DNA from: JALYIM01 sp040003205
GTDB lineage: Bacteria; Acidobacteriota; Terriglobia; Terriglobales; Acidobacteriaceae
Length of the DNA stretch: 15,598 bases
NCBI GenBank assembly: GCA_040003205.1
Contig: JBDUDA010000041.1
Location: forward strand, 1 to 15,598
Direction of reading: 5' to 3'
In this document: positions 13,869 through 15,598 of the stretch, piece after piece
Layout: each line of letters opens with the position of its first letter
Numbering within the stretch: position 1 is the stretch's first letter
Program-made: the position numbers and the translations under genes
Notes under the pieces: model-generated
The model's database searches: none
The model's input: only the letters and a program-made list of their open reading frames with translations
What the model was told of the DNA's origin: nothing

Positions 13869-15598
13869 CTATTTGTCCTCCATCGTGATGAGCTCGTCAG
13901 TGATTGAGCGTGCGTCCAGCGGCAAACCGTGGATGTGCGCGATGCTGCGCAATCGAGGCACCAGCACCGGCTCCAGATCAAGCTTGAGCAGGCTCAGCAT
14001 CTGCGCATCGCGGTTTTGCTCGACGACGTAAACACGATCGTGTTGCTTCACAAAATCTTGTATCTCCCGATTGAACGGAAAAGCGCGCAGACGCAAATAG
14101 TCGGTTTCGATCTCGTATTCGTTTCTCAATTGATCACGGCTTTCAACCAGGGCCCAATGAGATGTGCCATATCCGATAATTCCAATCTTAGATTTGCCGG
14201 CCGAAACGATCTCCGGACGCGGCACAAATTCGCGGGCTGTGTCAAATTTTCTGTTAATGCGCTTTAAGTTTTGCTCGAAGTCGTCGGGGCGTTCGCTGTA
14301 TTGCGACTTCTCGTTGTGTCCCGTACCACGGGTGAAATACGCCGCCGCAGGATGATTAGTCCCCGGCAAAGTGCGGTAGCCGATGCCGTCGCCGTCCACA
14401 TCTTTGTAGCGCGAGAAGCTGCCGAGCTCGTCGAGCTTTTCCTTGCTCAGAACTTTTCCCCGATAAAGCGGCTTCTCTGGATACTTAAACGGGTCTGCCA
14501 TCCAGTTATTCATTCCCAGATCGAGGTCGGACATAACGAATACCAGCGTCTGAAAATGTTCCGCCAGATCGAACGCTTCCTGCGCCATGGTGAAGCATTC
14601 CTCTGCTGAGGATGGAATCAACAAAATGTGCTTGGTGTCGCCATGCGAAAGAAATGCCGCCGACAACATATCGCCCTGTGAAGTTCGAGTTGGGAGGCCG
14701 GTGGAAGGGCCGACGCGTTGGATGTCCCACACCACTCCCGGGATTTCAGCGTAATAAGAAAGGCCCGCGAACTCCGCCATAAGTGAAATTCCCGGTCCCG
14801 ACGTCGCAGTCATCGCGCGTGCCCCAGCCCATCCCGCGCCCATGACCATACCTATGGCAGCAAGTTCATCTTCCGCCTGCACAATGGCGAAGGTGGCTTT
14901 TCCGTCGGGATTGATGCGAAAACGTTTCATGTACTCGATCACCGTTTCGGGTAACGACGACGAGGGAGTGATCGGATACCAGCTTAAAAAAGTCACGCCC
15001 GCGAACATGCATCCCAGGGCGGCGGCGGAATTCCCGTCAATGATGATCTTCCCCTGGTTCTCGTTCATGCGGCGGACGATATACGGATCCTGCTTCGTCA
15101 GATTCGTGGTGGCGTAATCGAATCCGGCCTGAACAGCCGCCAGGTTCAAAGCTGCCGCCTTCGCCTTTCTTGAAAATTGCTTGCGAATGGCATTCGCAAT
15201 TTCATCCATATCAATTTCAAGCAGTCTGGCCACCACGCCCACGTAAATCATGTTCTTGACCAGCTTCCGCAGCTTGGCCTCCGGGCAAACAGGCGCGACC
15301 AGCTTGTCGTAAGGCACCGAATAAAACGTCACGTCATCGCGCAGAGAACTTAGTTTCAAAGGCTCGTCATAGAGAACCACCGCGCCGGGAGCCAGCGACA
15401 TCACATCTTCACGCGCAGTTTCAGGATTCATCGCCACAACAAAATCAATTTCTTTTTTACGCGCGACGTAGCCATCTTTATTGGCGCGGATGGTGTACCA
15501 GGTGGGAAGCCCCGCGATATTGGAGGGGAAAAGATTCTTGCCGGAGACCGGGATCCCCATCTGAAAAATGCTGCGCAGCAGAACAGTATTCGAGCTTT
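13869..15598 (-). CDS. korA: 2-oxoacid:ferredoxin oxidoreductase, fused gamma-alpha subunit (KorA type), 5' end outside the window
   Basis: The partner of KorB. The reading frame continues without a stop through the right edge: codons before the ATG at 15560 translate to residues ending LLRSIFQ, which join a typical gamma-domain sequence (MGIPVSGKNLFPSNIAGLPTWY). That ATG is therefore internal and the gene is partial, with about 575 residues visible. Order of domains: the gamma domain (to about residue 150 of the visible part) with YTIRANKDGY and MNPETAREDV; then the alpha pyrimidine-binding domain with SWYPITPSSSLPE, QAEDELAAIGMVMGAGWAG and TSGPGISLMAEF; then PTRTSQGDML; and a C-terminal domain ending LDARSITDELITMEDK. 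Gamma-alpha fusion is the arrangement of mycobacterial-type KorA. There is no ferredoxin-type subunit gene directly beside it. Confidence 0.95.
   Translation of the reverse strand, partial: SSNTVLLRSIFQMGIPVSGKNLFPSNIAGLPTWYTIRANKDGYVARKKEIDFVVAMNPETAREDVMSLAPGAVVLYDEPLKLSSLRDDVTFYSVPYDKLVAPVCPEAKLRKLVKNMIYVGVVARLLEIDMDEIANAIRKQFSRKAKAAALNLAAVQAGFDYATTNLTKQDPYIVRRMNENQGKIIIDGNSAAALGCMFAGVTFLSWYPITPSSSLPETVIEYMKRFRINPDGKATFAIVQAEDELAAIGMVMGAGWAGARAMTATSGPGISLMAEFAGLSYYAEIPGVVWDIQRVGPSTGLPTRTSQGDMLSAAFLSHGDTKHILLIPSSAEECFTMAQEAFDLAEHFQTLVFVMSDLDLGMNNWMADPFKYPEKPLYRGKVLSKEKLDELGSFSRYKDVDGDGIGYRTLPGTNHPAAAYFTRGTGHNEKSQYSERPDDFEQNLKRINRKFDTAREFVPRPEIVSAGKSKIGIIGYGTSHWALVESRDQLRNEYEIETDYLRLRAFPFNREIQDFVKQHDRVYVVEQNRDAQMLSLLKLDLEPVLVPRLRSIAHIHGLPLDARSITDELITMEDK
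13877..13881 (-). promoter_or_regulatory. Ribosome binding site of korB inside korA
   Basis: GGAGG on the minus strand, eight bases before the korB ATG at 13868, lies in the last codons of korA and confirms both the korB start and co-transcription. Confidence 0.75.

Noticed and set aside
1..15598. CRISPR array, tRNA, mobile element or defence system
   Set aside because: No regularly spaced direct repeats, no cloverleaf with CCA-type end, no transposase or integrase, and no nuclease or toxin-antitoxin gene were seen. Gene content is housekeeping plus small unknowns.

Overview
The window reads as chromosomal DNA from a free-living heterotrophic bacterium, most likely an Acidobacteriota of the Terriglobia (Koribacter/Terriglobus-like) type. 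This is inferred from gene content: the bacillithiol ligase BshC, a KorA with the gamma and alpha domains fused, a CcsA/HemX-like gene directly ahead of hemA-hemC-hemD, PD40-propeller S9 peptidases and YVTN-type propeller lipoproteins. No 16S rRNA or other marker gene is present to settle it. I see no tRNA, rRNA, CRISPR array, transposase, integrase, phage gene or recognisable defence cassette. No gene-free stretch exceeds 300 bases; the longest is about 205 bases (11328-11532).

Layout. 156-3404 (+): two exported proteins, a beta-propeller lipoprotein and an S9 prolyl-oligopeptidase-type serine peptidase. 3390-7254 (-): a tight tetrapyrrole operon transcribed as CcsA/HemX-like, hemA, hemC, hemD, with 4-bp and 1-bp overlaps and one 6-bp gap. 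Its last gene overlaps the convergent peptidase gene by 15 bp. A perfect TATAAT box lies just ahead of the operon. 7384-10537 (-): a possible second unit, bshC, then a 105-aa two-helix membrane protein, then a ~101-aa protein with a CPCC motif, then a glycerophosphodiester phosphodiesterase. 10689-11327 (+): a RimJ/RimL-type GNAT acetyltransferase gene broken by one in-frame TAG. 11533-11964 (+): a small secreted protein. 11965-12124: an intergenic patch with strong hairpins. 12125-12439 (-): a small protein with plant-type [2Fe-2S] ferredoxin cysteine spacing. 12590-12817 (+): a 75-aa very hydrophilic protein. 12822-15598 (-): korB and korA of a 2-oxoacid:ferredoxin oxidoreductase; korA runs off the right edge.

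How the genes work together. HemA, HemC and HemD are the first committed step and two mid-pathway steps from glutamyl-tRNA to uroporphyrinogen III; hemB and hemL are not in the window. The membrane protein ahead of hemA fits either a HemX-type partner of HemA or a haem/cytochrome c assembly factor. BshC completes bacillithiol synthesis; bshA and bshB are elsewhere. KorAB catalyses CoA-dependent oxidative decarboxylation of a 2-oxoacid with ferredoxin as acceptor, and the neighbouring ferredoxin-like protein is a conceivable but unproven partner.

Novelty. I did not find a convincing undescribed multi-gene system. The items most worth a second look are the clean in-frame amber codon in the GNAT gene, the ferredoxin-like protein beside korAB, the two uncharacterised small proteins behind bshC, the promoter with a dyad in its spacer ahead of the haem operon, and the hairpin-rich intergenic patch near 12000.
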